NCBI GenBank assembly: GCA_010672965.1
Contig: JAAHFN010000001.1
Coordinates: 268,118 to 332,117 of the forward strand
DNA from: Oscillatoria sp. SIO1A7
Lineage (GTDB): Bacteria > Cyanobacteriota > Cyanobacteriia > Cyanobacteriales > Laspinemataceae
Direction of reading: 5' to 3'
DNA: 64,000 nucleotides
The position numbers and the translations under genes were made by a program. Under the pieces are notes generated by a model. The model had not been told where the DNA came from. It did not search any database and saw nothing but the letters and a program-made list of their open reading frames with translations. The stretch's first letter is position 1; the number at the start of each line of letters is the position of its first letter. Shown one piece after another: positions 19,223 to 29,232 of the stretch.

Positions 19223-22200
19223 CTACACCCGGACTTTCTGGGCTTTGCGCAACATCGTCCAGCGCTTCCAACCTAAGAATAGCCCAAACATCAGGGTGGC
19301 CAAGAAGAAACTCGGCTCCGGCACGCCAGCGTGGTTGCCCGTGCCTTGAGGAGCGAGGTTAGCAACTTTTTGTTTTTGGCTGAGACTGTTTGGATTGACG
19401 CGGGGGTCGTCGCTGACCGCAACAAAAGCCGTGTATTTAGACATCAAGCGATAGGCTAGGGCAATATCCGTTACTGCTGCTATGCCCTCGGGAGTTTCAA
19501 AGCTCGCCATTTGGGTCATTAATTCTTTGATTTTGGCGCGACCCCAGAGCTGAGCGATCGCACTGTTGCCTTTATCCTCATCAAACTCCAGATAAAAAGT
19601 TTTCTCATAGCGCTTGCCTCCCGCCGCAATTCCGGTAACGCGCAGATTGCCGCTAAGGCGGTCTTGCTTGCGACCGAATAAAACTAAGGGCTGTTCGGCA
19701 AACAAATCCGGCGATCGCTCGGGATAAATTTCCGGCGCTTCTCCCAAACCTTCCCAGACAACTTCAATATTAGTCAGCACCGGATTGTTAATCTGGCTGA
19801 AAAACTTAGCAGTCACTTCGTCGATGGGTTCGTCGTGGCGCACCACATAAGAGATTCCCCGTCCTACCTCGCCCAGGCGATCGAGCAAGAAGCGATTTGG
19901 AGACGAGCCGACGCCAAAGCTATAGAGGCGATTGCCCGGTTGCAGCCCTTCTTGAATTCGGGCAATAATTTGGTTTTCATTGCTAATATAGCCATCCGTC
20001 AGCAGCACGATACTGCGCAGGCGATCGCTCTGTGCCGCCGGAAATTGCAAAACAGAGTTAAAGCCGTTAAGCAGCTTGGTGCCGCCGTTGGCTTGGAGGC
20101 CATTGATATAGTCTATCGCCTTTTGCCGGTTTTTTGGCGTATTGGCCAGAGGCTTGCGGGATAGCATCCGGGAAGTATTGGCAAAGTCGATAATCGTAAA
20201 AGTATCTTCGGGATTCAAGCCATTTACGAACCGGCGCATCAGAGCTTTAGATTGTTCTAAGGGCGCGCCAGCTTGCGAGCCAGAAGTATCCATTAAAAAG
20301 ACCACATCTTTGGGGACAATCTGGTTGCTTTGGTACTCTACTGCCGGAACTAAGTAAGTGGCAAAATGTCCGCCTCGGTTGTCCGCGTGGCTCAGCACCG
20401 TTGACTGAGTTTGCGCCCCAGCGACCCGATAGCGCAAAATTAAATCTTTGTTGGGAATAGTGTCCGAAGGGCTGAGCTGCAATTGGGCGATTCCAGGCCG
20501 ACCGGGGGCGTCAAGCTTTTGCACTTCCAGTTGGTGAGACGGAGAGCGAACATCCCAAATCGGCACCCCGGCATCGATTTCTACGGTGACGCCGATATCC
20601 CTTGCGGAACGAACTTCCGGCGGCAGCATTGGCGAGTTGACCGCGCTATCTGTTGCCCGAGCTTGTGCCTGAGCCGTTGGATTAACCGTCGTTTCAGAAT
20701 CAGAACCGGGAACGTAGCGCGGGCCGATGGTCATGGGGAAGACAAACTCGTAATCCCCTGCCTCGAATTTGAGGGATTCGGTGTAGCGAATTACGACTTC
20801 AATAGTCTCCCCCGGTCTGATGTTTGCCAGAGATTGGGTAAAGATATTCGGTCGCTCTTGTTCTAATAAAGCCGTGGTTTTGCCCTGCTGCTTGGCTTGC
20901 TGATAGATTTGTTTGGCTTCTTCTCGCTTTTTGATATCGCCTCGGATGATGCGATCGCCAATCCTAATTTCCATATCGTCCACCGCCGCTTCATCCGGCA
21001 GGGGAAATTTATAAACCGCTTCTAAAGGCGTATTGTAAGGATTGCTAAAAGTCTGGACGACCTCCACCCGAGAGAGATTGCCAGTTATCTTTGCCGTCAC
21101 CTCCGTATGCTGGAGGGTAAAAGATTCTACCTCTCCCTCTTCCGACTGAAAGTATAATCCGCCGTAATCCCGCGTTTGCCCTGTAGGTGGCGGCGCTTCT
21201 TCGGGAACGTATTTAAAAGCAGGCTCCGACGGTGGAGTTTGCGGCAGGGGCGATCGCACGGGAGCTGGCTGTATCGCAACCGGAGCTGGCGGCGCTGCCG
21301 ATCGCCGGAAGGAAACAGAACCAAATAAAGCAAGGGGAGAGAAGATAAGAATCGTGCCCGCGACCCCGCCCGCCAGCCATTTTTTAGAGACGGGTATTCT
21401 GGCGAAGGGGTTGGGTTTTTTATGCAAAGCATTGCTAACTTCCAGCGCCGATTGATAGCGCTCTTTGGTAGCGGTGCGGAGCATTTTGCCGAGAATTTGC
21501 TCCAGTTCGCGGCTCACGGGCGCTTTCAAATAATGCCGCCAAATCCAAACCGCTTCGTTGCTGTCGAACAAGTCAAACGGCGGCACCATTGTCATTAGAT
21601 GGATGCAGGTGACAGCCAGACTATATAAGTCGCTGGCAAAAACTGCTTTGCCCCGCATTTGTTCGGGAGCGGTGTAGGCAGCAGAGCCGATAATAGTTCC
21701 GGTTTTGCCCAGAGTCGCTTGAGTGGCAAACTTGGCAGCGCCAAAATCGACTAAGACTAAGTGGTTATTTTTCTGGCTGCGAATTATGTTTTCGGGCTTG
21801 ATGTCGCGGTGGATTACCTGGCGATCGTGAATAAACTGCAAAACGGGCAACAAGTCTTGGAGCAATTGGCGAATTTTGGTTTCGTCAAAGGCACCTTCTT
21901 CGGCGAGTTCTTCCGCCAGGTTCCGCCCTTCTATATATTCTTGCACCAGATACTGGGAGCCGTCTTCCTCAAAAGAACCCAGCAATTGGGGAATCTGGGG
22001 ATGAGAGCCTAGCTCTTCCAGGCGAATGGCTTCTTGGCGAAAAAGTTCGGCAGCTCGATGGCGATCGCTCGTATTTTGGGGCAAAAACTGTTTGATGACG
22101 CATTGGGGCTTGAACGCCTGGGATTCGTCCGTTGCCAGGAAAGTGCGGCCCATACCCCCGGCTCCAATGGGCCGAATAGCGTGGTAATGGCCGCCCAGTA

Positions 22201-22294
22201 GCAACGGGGAGCCGCAGCTTGCGCAAATGTCCGCGTCGGCGGCGTTTTCGGGATTCTGGCAACTCGGGTTTAGGCAATAGCGGCGATCGCTCAT
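19223..22294 (-). CDS. Ser/Thr protein kinase - VIT - vWA - PEP-CTERM protein
   Basis: A 1023-residue fusion. Residues 7-30 form a four-Cys zinc-ribbon-like start (CLNPSCQN...CASC). A Hanks-type kinase follows: GAGGMGRTFLATD, VIKQF Lys, HRDIKPEN near 160 and DFGAAK near 180, so all key residues are present. One transmembrane helix (around 310-328) and a Pro-rich linker precede a VIT domain (about 375-510), a vWA domain with MIDAS motif DTSGS (about 665), and a C-terminal VPEP-helix-RK tail of PEP-CTERM type. The kinase should be cytoplasmic and the VIT/vWA part outside, a layout for signalling from a surface adhesion module. The TAG stop is inside a GGGTGTAGGG array. It lies upstream of the PEP-CTERM membrane protein. 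Confidence 0.88.
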   Translation of the reverse strand: MSDRRYCLNPSCQNPENAADADICASCGSPLLLGGHYHAIRPIGAGGMGRTFLATDESQAFKPQCVIKQFLPQNTSDRHRAAELFRQEAIRLEELGSHPQIPQLLGSFEEDGSQYLVQEYIEGRNLAEELAEEGAFDETKIRQLLQDLLPVLQFIHDRQVIHRDIKPENIIRSQKNNHLVLVDFGAAKFATQATLGKTGTIIGSAAYTAPEQMRGKAVFASDLYSLAVTCIHLMTMVPPFDLFDSNEAVWIWRHYLKAPVSRELEQILGKMLRTATKERYQSALEVSNALHKKPNPFARIPVSKKWLAGGVAGTILIFSPLALFGSVSFRRSAAPPAPVAIQPAPVRSPLPQTPPSEPAFKYVPEEAPPPTGQTRDYGGLYFQSEEGEVESFTLQHTEVTAKITGNLSRVEVVQTFSNPYNTPLEAVYKFPLPDEAAVDDMEIRIGDRIIRGDIKKREEAKQIYQQAKQQGKTTALLEQERPNIFTQSLANIRPGETIEVVIRYTESLKFEAGDYEFVFPMTIGPRYVPGSDSETTVNPTAQAQARATDSAVNSPMLPPEVRSARDIGVTVEIDAGVPIWDVRSPSHQLEVQKLDAPGRPGIAQLQLSPSDTIPNKDLILRYRVAGAQTQSTVLSHADNRGGHFATYLVPAVEYQSNQIVPKDVVFLMDTSGSQAGAPLEQSKALMRRFVNGLNPEDTFTIIDFANTSRMLSRKPLANTPKNRQKAIDYINGLQANGGTKLLNGFNSVLQFPAAQSDRLRSIVLLTDGYISNENQIIARIQEGLQPGNRLYSFGVGSSPNRFLLDRLGEVGRGISYVVRHDEPIDEVTAKFFSQINNPVLTNIEVVWEGLGEAPEIYPERSPDLFAEQPLVLFGRKQDRLSGNLRVTGIAAGGKRYEKTFYLEFDEDKGNSAIAQLWGRAKIKELMTQMASFETPEGIAAVTDIALAYRLMSKYTAFVAVSDDPRVNPNSLSQKQKVANLAPQGTGNHAGVPEPSFFLATLMFGLFLGWKRWTMLRKAQKVRV

Positions 22295-22771
<477 letters not shown>

Positions 22772-23608
22772 TTAATCTATGGTAAAGGCCGGTGGTTGTC
22801 TGCCGTCTATATCGGTAAATCCATATTCTCGCGCCAGCTTTCCCACTGTAAGGATGCTTCCTGATTTCTCTAATATATTCGGATCGGCGGCGAGGGCAAC
22901 CACAGCGCGCCCGATATATTCTGTCGATTCGCTTCTACTCAGTTCGTCAATCTCTTGCCAATTTAGAGCCCTTGCATTGAAGCGAGCTATAACTCGCTCC
23001 GTGCGCATGAATCCAGGAGATAGTGCTATAGCAGCAATATTATATGTACTCAGGTCTTTGGCCATCCCAAATGCCATGCGGTTCATGGTATTCTTGGCCA
23101 AATCGTAAAACATATGACCTATGTATTTGTCTCGATCCCAAAAACTGGTGTTGATAATTAATCCGCGACGATGGGGTAGCATTAAGGGCACGGCAAAATA
23201 ACTGGCTGTGAAATGCGATCGCACCCCCACCACAAACATATTCCGCCAATGTTCTAGGGATATTTCCCAAAAGGGTTTGCTCTCGATCGCTAACTCATTG
23301 CCACCCCAGGCATTATTGACCAAAATATCGAGTCGCCCTTGTTCCTGTTTTACGCGATCGAAAAGTTCTTCGACCTCGGCATCTACTGCGTGGTCGCAGG
23401 GCACGGCAATCCCTATGCCGCCCCGCTTTGCAACCATCTCTGCAGTCTCGTCAATGGTTTCGGTTGGCCGATTGCTAGTTTGTTCCCTCACGCTTCTTCC
23501 GGTAACATAGACAGTCGCCCCTGCTGCCCCCAGAGCCAGAGCAATCCCCCGCCCGCAACCGCGACTAGCTCCGGTTACCACGGCCACCTTCTCTTTTAAA
23601 TTTAGCAT
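22772..23608 (-). CDS. SDR-family oxidoreductase (DHRS1-like)
   Basis: A 278-residue short-chain dehydrogenase. The NAD(P)-binding motif is VTGASRGCGRGIA (residues 12-24). NNAWGG replaces the common NNAG, the catalytic Ser is in INTSFWDRD and the Tyr-Lys pair in FYDLAKNTMNR (YxxxK). Length and the NAWGG and TSFWDRDKY features resemble DHRS1-type SDRs, whose bacterial substrates are mostly unknown; reduction of a carbonyl with NADPH is the family reaction. It is monocistronic, and repeats begin within 20 nt of the stop. Confidence 0.85.
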   Translation of the reverse strand: MLNLKEKVAVVTGASRGCGRGIALALGAAGATVYVTGRSVREQTSNRPTETIDETAEMVAKRGGIGIAVPCDHAVDAEVEELFDRVKQEQGRLDILVNNAWGGNELAIESKPFWEISLEHWRNMFVVGVRSHFTASYFAVPLMLPHRRGLIINTSFWDRDKYIGHMFYDLAKNTMNRMAFGMAKDLSTYNIAAIALSPGFMRTERVIARFNARALNWQEIDELSRSESTEYIGRAVVALAADPNILEKSGSILTVGKLAREYGFTDIDGRQPPAFTID

Positions 23609-23795
23609 ATTTTATATTTCCTCTATCGCTGCTAGAATCTTTTTAAAAAAATCTCATTCCATAGCTGCTACCTTTCCCTACAACAGCATCGGCACCTGAA
23701 GTATAATAGCTTTTTAGCAGGAGAGCGATCGGCTATTAACCGATCGCTCTTCGCTGACTGCTGACCGCTGACCGCTAATCGCTAATCCCTAATCG

Positions 23796-24578
23796 CTAAT
23801 TTTGACCAAACCAAGCGATCGGTTCTTCCCGGGACAACTGCAAAAGTAGCGGAGCCGACTCTTCTGGGGGCTTGGCCAACAAAGTCTCGATAATTGCAGT
23901 ATCAACCGGCTCCAAGGAACCAAAACGGGCGCGCAGCAAATTTTCTAACAGCAACCTTTGGCCCTGCTGCATACCCTGCTGCTCTCCCTCGCGGAAAGCT
24001 TCGCGGAAGTTTTGTTCGCGTTCCTGTTCGTAAAGAGGTGTTAGTCGCATAATTAACTCCTTATCGCTTGTGTCTCTATCTTTCCTGGCTTTCAAATGTT
24101 TCTGGAGGTTGTACAGCAACAGGACTTATATCATTTCGGTTTGAATGCGCCAAAAAAAGTCAAGTTCTCCGTTCTCTTTTGCGCAAAATCCAGACAAGAC
24201 TTTGGCGCTAGCAGTGGGGGTGAGAATCCACATTTTCGGTAACTGCTCTTCAGTCACTGGCTTTCCATCCACTCGATTGCTAGCCCGCAACTCATCTTGA
24301 CGTTTGTCTAGCAGCTTGTTGACGCAACTACAGATTTCATTCACTCCAACTGGGTTGCGAAACGGCTCGAACAAAGAAGGGTATTCCCCTCCCAAAGCCA
24401 AGCGCCCCAGCAATCCCAAATCTTCAATCCTTAGTCCCTTTAAATTTCCCGGTATAAAGCACAAGTCAATTTCTTTTACCTCGGGGCTCACTGCGAATGG
24501 GGCAGTTACCTTTCCATAACCTGAGAGCAGTTTTTCGATATAATCCTTCGAGAACTGGTCGTGAATCAATCTTGTCAT
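23796..24578 (-). pseudogene. Broken Rpn/PD-(D/E)XK-type nuclease gene with internal deletion
   Basis: Two adjacent frames are halves of one gene. 24578-24126 gives the N-terminal part (TRLIHDQFSKDYIEKLLSGY, VKEIDLCFIPGN, LFEPFRNPVGV, MWILTPTAS); 24119-23796 gives the C-terminal part (LYNLQKHLKARKD, LLRARFGSLEPVD). The central segment normally joining WRIQTE to the LYNL helix, about 60-70 residues by comparison with the copy at 13686, is missing, and the frames no longer join. Whether the N-terminal nuclease fold is functional alone is doubtful. The final TAG lies in an ATTAGCGATTAGGG repeat. Confidence 0.75.
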
Positions 24579-24650
24579 TGTTTTTCTGCGCGGAGCGGCA
24601 ACTGAGGTTTAGTATAGCAGCTATCTTGCCTTTAAGTTCATTTCTTAAAA

Positions 24651-24775
24651 TATAGATTTTCTCAAATAAATGTAATTCACATCCCGTAGGGGCGACAGCA
24701 TCCCTTCGACCATCTCTTAGCTCCGAACGGCAACCCTCATGCTGGGATGCTTCGCCCTCACATCAATTTGACAAA
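24651..24775 (+). mobile_element. MITE family A, degenerate copy
   Basis: TATAGATTTTCTCAAATAAA, then GTAGGGGCGACAGCATCCC and TGGGATGCTTCGCCC, ending CACATCAATTTGACAAAGGC; the right end has diverged from GAGAAACGCTA. It separates two pieces of Rpn-type DNA (see 24776-24838). Confidence 0.65.
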
Positions 24776-24838
24776 GGCATAATTAACTCTTTATCGCTTG
24801 TATCTCTATTTACCCTGGCTTTTAAATATTTCTAGAGG
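24776..24838 (-). pseudogene. Short third fragment of Rpn-type gene
   Basis: The bases at 24776-24838 (GGCATAATTAACTCTTTATC...) closely repeat 24047-24113 within the broken Rpn gene, covering its LYNL/DKELIMRL region. It is a duplicated scrap between the MITE and the end of the sigma-like gene. Confidence 0.6.
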
Positions 24839-26148
24839 TTCTTATAGTAGTTTTTTAGCCAGTCCTCCAATACATCGTCCAGCCCTTTAATATCTTTGAT
24901 ACCTATTCCCATCTCTTCCTTATTCGCCCAAAAAAAGATCGCCCCCATCAGTTCCCTCCTACACTTGTAATCTATGCGGGAAACGGTACTTTTATTCTTG
25001 CCAATCTTTTTCGCTATCTTTGAGCCGCTTGTATCCAGCCCATAGCGGAGCTGTAGAATCTCCTTTTGTTCCGCCGAAAATTCTTCTAGTTTACTAACGA
25101 TCGCCTCGTTTATTGCTGGTATTTTATCCCTTATATTGGCCTCAAACTCTTGGTTAGCTAAGTTATCTAGAGGATTCTCGGCTCTACCATCTCCGCTGCT
25201 ATTTAGCATTTCTAGCTCTTGGCTATTATACCCTTCATCAAGATAGCATAATTTATGAGATGGTTGCAAGGCTTGCGCACAAATTTCTATAGCTTGCTGC
25301 AACCATTCCTCATTGACCCGATCGCTATTGGGGCATTTATCGGCATAGTGGCATTTCAGGTAATCCGCTGCCTCTTGGTATTTTTTCCGCGTCGGTTCCC
25401 GCCATCGGTTATCCTTTTTAGAATAAACCTGGAATAAAGCATCCCTAGCAAAAATGTAGGAAATAGCCTCTCTTTCGGAAACCCCTACGACTTCTACGAG
25501 ACCCTCCTTAAGTTTTTTCTTGCTTGCTACCTTTAGCTTGTACCAAAGAGAATACTTGCCTTCGGTGGTTTCTTTATTTGAAATTTCTTTCATGATACTT
25601 TGCAATTCAAAATCCCAAAAAGTTTCCAACTTCGATTTGGCTGGGTTATACCTTGGCAAAAGAGCCAAGACCTTTTCCGGGTTTAAGGTAACATCCCCGG
25701 CGATAGCCAGATAATAGTCCCAGCTTTGCTCTGGGTTTTCAAAATCGCGGAAGGCATGGAAGCGAGTCAGAGCGGCTCGGTAGCGGGGTTCTTCTAAATA
25801 GGCAAAAATGCAATTACCAAACAAGGACTTTTGTCTATCGCTGCTAGCAGATTGCCAAAGCTGGAGCAAATTCTCCAGCAAAGAGCGATCGTCTCGTTCC
25901 TCCAACATTTGCTTGAGGTCGGGATTTTGTTGGACAATATTCTTGAATCTGCGTTCTAACTTGCGATCGCGTTGCCAACGAAAGCTCATCTTGCTACGAC
26001 CCTTGCGATCGAATATGCCAAAACTGACAAATTTAGCTAGGAACTCCCTGCGCGGAGGAACGTTCGGGGGCAGAAAATCGCTCAGCATCTTGGCCTCGGC
26101 TATGGTCCAAATTCTATATTTGACCTTCAGTGGCAGAAAATTAGACAT
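24832..26148 (-). CDS. Sigma-70-like RNA polymerase sigma factor (unusual type)
   Basis: A 438-residue protein. The C-terminal part has a sigma-70 region 4-like helix-turn-helix: EEFSAEQKEILQLRYGLD, then GSKIAKKIGKNKSTVSRID and a basic helix. The N-terminal two thirds are charged and helical (FRWQRDRKLERRFKNIV, YLEEPRYRAALTRFHAF) and do not show a standard region 2 -10-binding motif. Cyanobacteria have a family of such long sigma-like proteins of unknown promoter specificity. It stands alone between decayed nuclease DNA and a MITE cluster. The class is fairly sure, the regulon unknown. Confidence 0.7.
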   Translation of the reverse strand: MSNFLPLKVKYRIWTIAEAKMLSDFLPPNVPPRREFLAKFVSFGIFDRKGRSKMSFRWQRDRKLERRFKNIVQQNPDLKQMLEERDDRSLLENLLQLWQSASSDRQKSLFGNCIFAYLEEPRYRAALTRFHAFRDFENPEQSWDYYLAIAGDVTLNPEKVLALLPRYNPAKSKLETFWDFELQSIMKEISNKETTEGKYSLWYKLKVASKKKLKEGLVEVVGVSEREAISYIFARDALFQVYSKKDNRWREPTRKKYQEAADYLKCHYADKCPNSDRVNEEWLQQAIEICAQALQPSHKLCYLDEGYNSQELEMLNSSGDGRAENPLDNLANQEFEANIRDKIPAINEAIVSKLEEFSAEQKEILQLRYGLDTSGSKIAKKIGKNKSTVSRIDYKCRRELMGAIFFWANKEEMGIGIKDIKGLDDVLEDWLKNYYKNL

Positions 26149-26257
26149 TGACTTGCAAAAGCATGGGAATATAGAACAAAAAAACTGGAAAACTTGGCAT
26201 TATTCAGGCAAGCCCGACTAATAGCTAAGTTTTCCAGTTTTCTGTCAAGGCGATCTA

Positions 26258-26404
26258 TAGCGTTTCTCAAATAAGTGTAATAAACGATTGAGGTGGGAAA
26301 TGTAGGGGCGACAGCATGCCCCAAGACTATCTCTGCTGTAAAACGGGGACGATCGTATTGGGATGCAACGCCGGTGGTACCTCACATTAATTTGAGAAAC
26401 GCTA
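26258..26404. mobile_element. MITE family A, full copy
   Basis: 147 bp with ends TAGCGTTTCTC and GAGAAACGCTA, each bordered by TA (26256-26257 and 26405-26406). The body has GTAGGGGCGACAGCAT. No frame. Confidence 0.85.
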
Positions 26405-26439
26405 TATCTGGCAGCTTTCGAGCGGACTGACGGGGTATG

Positions 26440-26456
26440 GGAGCATTTCAATGAAC
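26440..26456. mobile_element. Fragment of MITE family C end
   Basis: GGGAGCATTTCAATGAA matches the terminal repeat of family C; the rest is missing, cut by the neighbouring family B element. Confidence 0.5.
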
Positions 26457-26457
26457 C

Positions 26458-26547
26458 AGGACTTACGCATTACCTCTGTATCTGGTAGGGGCGATTTCAC
26501 CATTTGCCCTACATTTAGGGTTGAACAAGACAATTTGCGTAAGTCCT
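26458..26547. mobile_element. MITE family B, copy 1
   Basis: 90 bp with inverted ends AGGACTTACGCA and TGCGTAAGTCCT and a gene-free body. Related copies are at 43751-43825 and 53721-53806. The spacer from here to 26836 shows no recognisable gene. Confidence 0.8.
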
Positions 26548-26836
26548 GTGAATGCAACAGACCTCTTTCGGGTACTGCTCCGCCAACGAATAAGGTGCCT
26601 TAAGACCGCTAGCTATTTTTAGTTTAGGCTGACCGACCTCTCCAAGCTGTTCGGTTTATTCGCTATATTGCCTTTGGCTTACGAGAGATTGCCAGCCCGC
26701 TTCTGAAATAGCGACGCGCGATCGCGAGGAGCTTATTTTAATCAAACTCCCTCGCCTCGATGCTCGCTCCGCTCCTTCTCTGGCACCGCAAGCTTGGCTT
26801 CAGCTTAAAATTCGCCTTTTTGCTGCGACTTTTTGT

Positions 26837-27028
26837 CTATTGGTGGTTCTGGTCATTAACCTGGTAAGCGGTTATCAAATAGCCAGTGGTTCCCGAGACA
26901 ATCGTTAACAGTCCTGGAACCATAAAACCAGAACAAGACGTGAGAATTCCGAGGGCTACACAAGAGCAAGTTCCCAAGACGCAAAGAAGGCCCACGGGTT
27001 TGACATTTTCAGTGTTTTCTTTTACCAT
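26837..27028 (-). CDS. Small two-helix membrane protein
   Basis: 63 residues, not recognised. Two hydrophobic segments (LLCVLGTCSCVALGILTSC near 14-32 and MVPGLLTIVSGTTGYLI near 36-52) with polar ends predict an inner-membrane hairpin. The start is ATG with no strong ribosome-binding site. It stands alone; the composition makes it plausible, but it could be chance. Confidence 0.4.
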   Translation of the reverse strand: MVKENTENVKPVGLLCVLGTCSCVALGILTSCSGFMVPGLLTIVSGTTGYLITAYQVNDQNHQ

Positions 27029-27647
27029 GACTAAGTGAGCCCATACGGAAGTAAGGGCAATAAAGGATAAAAAGGTTAGAGCAATAAAGGCTCAGGGCAC
27101 TGGTCCTGCTCTGAGTCCTGCTCTATCCAATAATTATAATCACAATTTCTAAAAATAAGCAGGCCAAAATGCTCCGACGATTTTTGGTAACAGATTACCT
27201 TTACTCAATCATCAGAGTTTAATTAGGCCCTGGTATGTGTAGAATGGTTCTTGGGTCAGTCACAGTAATTTTGGCCCCAAGCAAAGTTTCCATAGCCTTC
27301 TATATATACTTTGGGGTGCGTACATATAAGGTGTTGCACGCAATGGAATGAGGTTGCGACTGTAGAAATGCCTGAAACCTTTATAGGACAAGAGCTACAG
27401 CTATTTTAGAAAAATATTGGCTCTGGGTCGAGAGAGAGCAATTGGACCATGATTGGGGAGATAGCGAGAGGCATAGATTTCTGGGGCGAAGCATTCCAGG
27501 ATATAAGTTTAGTTTATAGCACAAGCTGTCTCGGGAATGCTATCGCCCCTACGCCTTATTTCGAGGGTTGGTCGTGGGCCAAAAAACATCAAATCTCTTG
27601 AAAGCTCCCCACCCCTCCCACACTTCCCAATTCCCAATTCCCCAGTC
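27029..27647. other. Spacer without gene
   Basis: AT-rich to about 27470. Then comes a MITE-A-like internal word pair (CTGGGGCGAAGCATTCC and CGGGAATGCTATCGCCCCTACGCC, 27480-27556), then CCCAATTCCCAATTCCCC (27627-27644). The last reads as a G-rich array in the sense direction of the aldo/keto reductase gene, 6 nt after its stop. Confidence 0.7.
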
Positions 27648-28670
27648 CTAAAGACTGCTGTTCTTATAAGGTTCGGCCAGATAGCCCGCTACATCGGCGA
27701 CTTTTTCAATCAGAGCCTCGCCCTGGGATTCGTCCATTGCCACGAAAGACTGCGCTAGAGCAATTTTTTCCTTTATCTGAGTCGCGTTTTCGGCCCCAGT
27801 AATTAAAACGGATATTGGTAAAGACCAGACAAAATGAAGCGCCTCGGCGAGACTAACCATATTGGGAATAATTGTCGGGCTCGTCCCATACTCTACATGC
27901 TTGGAACCGCCGAAAAAACTGCTATTGGCCAAAGTCTTCATGGCCAAAGTGCCTATATCCCGTTCGACCAGAGTCGGCAGCACGCTCTTGATGAAGCTTC
28001 CATCCCTTCCATAACTGGGATCGGCCAAATTGATCGGCATTTGACAGGTATCGAAAATGTCGGATCTTTCCAGAACTCTTTGGTGGGAGTGGGGCCAGCT
28101 ATGGCCGGTGAAGCCAATATGGCGAACTTTGCCGGATTCTTTCGCTTCTATCATTACGTCGAAGACGCCTTTCTCGATGCGACTGTCCACATCTTTGGCA
28201 CTTAGCAAGGTATGGACTTGCCACAAATCTAGATAGTCAGTTCGCAACCGGCGCAAGGAACCTTCTAGATGTTCTCTAGCAGTGTCGCCGTCGCGAGAAA
28301 ATGTTTTGCTCATTAGATAGATGTCGTCCCGGTATTTGGGAGTTAGGAATCGGCCAAAGCGGCTTTCGCTAGCCCCCTGCTGGTATGACTCGGCGGTGTC
28401 GAAGAATCGCACGCCTCCTTCTAGGGCCGCTTCTATGGTTTCCTGGGCATCGCGATCGCTACTTATATCGCCAATATGCCATCCCCCTAGCCCGAGCATG
28501 GTCACTGCTTCCCCAGTACGTCCTAACCGGCGCTTCGGTAGGGTCTCTCCCAACCGATCGCGATCGCTTAAACCAGCGGCTTTGCTTTCTTTGGTCTGAC
28601 CGGAAACCAAGATTCCGGCGGTCAAAGCAGTCATCCAAGTTAGGAATTGACGCCGTTCTATTTTTTTCAT
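27648..28670 (-). CDS. Tat-exported aldo/keto reductase
   Basis: A 340-residue protein. The N terminus ERRQFLTWM with a hydrophobic stretch (TALTAGILVSG) is a twin-arginine signal, so the enzyme should be exported folded. The AKR barrel follows: LGRTGEAVTMLGLGGWHIG, catalytic Asp/Tyr in FDTAESYQQG, Lys in LMSKTF and His in DLWQVHTLLS (all four tetrad residues present). AKRs reduce carbonyls with NADPH; the physiological substrate is unknown and a periplasmic or thylakoid-lumen location is unusual for an NADPH enzyme. It ends beside a GGGGAATTGGGAATTGGG run. Confidence 0.88.
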   Translation of the reverse strand: MKKIERRQFLTWMTALTAGILVSGQTKESKAAGLSDRDRLGETLPKRRLGRTGEAVTMLGLGGWHIGDISSDRDAQETIEAALEGGVRFFDTAESYQQGASESRFGRFLTPKYRDDIYLMSKTFSRDGDTAREHLEGSLRRLRTDYLDLWQVHTLLSAKDVDSRIEKGVFDVMIEAKESGKVRHIGFTGHSWPHSHQRVLERSDIFDTCQMPINLADPSYGRDGSFIKSVLPTLVERDIGTLAMKTLANSSFFGGSKHVEYGTSPTIIPNMVSLAEALHFVWSLPISVLITGAENATQIKEKIALAQSFVAMDESQGEALIEKVADVAGYLAEPYKNSSL

Positions 28671-28773
28671 AATTTTTTTTGATTGGCTATAAATTAGGGT
28701 GTGGGGTGTGGCGGTAGGGGAAGAGAGAGGGAAGACAAGGGAGAAGGGAAGACAAGGGAGAAATTATTCTATA

Positions 28774-28873
28774 GGGAGCATTTCAATTTCGTATCTAGCC
28801 GCCTTACGCCTAAAGGCGCGGCTACACAAACAAAGCCCTCCGGGCTGTCCCGTTACAAAAGTGAAATGCTCCC
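28774..28873. mobile_element. MITE family C, full copy with 8-bp duplication
   Basis: 100 bp with inverted ends GGGAGCATTTCA and TGAAATGCTCCC. It is flanked by identical ATTCTATA octamers at 28766-28773 and 28874-28881, a clean target duplication and so direct evidence of transposition. The body carries GCGCGGCTACACAAAC and no gene. An 8-bp duplication occurs in several IS families (for example IS256, IS66, ISAs1). Confidence 0.9.
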
Positions 28874-28923
28874 ATTCTATAGACCCTAATTTCGCCTACA
28901 CCCTACACAAGCGGGTGTGGGGT

Positions 28924-29065
28924 TCTCTTGTGTAGGGAAACTTCATGCTATTTCCCGACCGCTTTCGGGAGCTGGAAAGTCCTACGGGAACTCTGGATTC
29001 GGGTTTCAATTGGGAACGATCCCGGTTGTCACCGTTTTTGGCGACAACCCCGAGCGAGTCAACAC
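28924..29065 (+). repeat. Dispersed ~130-bp element, family G, copy 2
   Basis: TGTAGGGAAACTTCATGCTA, then TTTCCCGACCGCTTTCGGGA, CTCTGGATTCGGG, ending near GAGTCAACACCCTA, where the heptamer array begins. It is homologous to the copies at 3050, 48350 and 49333. Confidence 0.7.
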
Positions 29066-29232
29066 CCTACACCCTACACCCTACCCCACACCCTACACTC
29101 TACACCCTACACCCTACACCCCACACTCTACACCCTACACCCCACACCCCACACCCCACACCCCACACCCCACACTCCCCACACCCTACACCCTACACCC
29201 CACACCCCACACCCTACACCCCACACCCTATT
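29066..29232. repeat. CACCCTA/CACCCCA heptamer array
   Basis: About 24 tandem heptamers. On the minus strand the array reads GGGTGTGGGGTGTAGGG, the sense direction of the gene ending at 29228, whose stop TAG is part of the first unit. Confidence 0.9.

Noticed and set aside
29040-29232. CRISPR-like regular repetition
   Set aside because: Unit is 7 bp with no spacers and no cas genes nearby; it is a heptamer tandem array.
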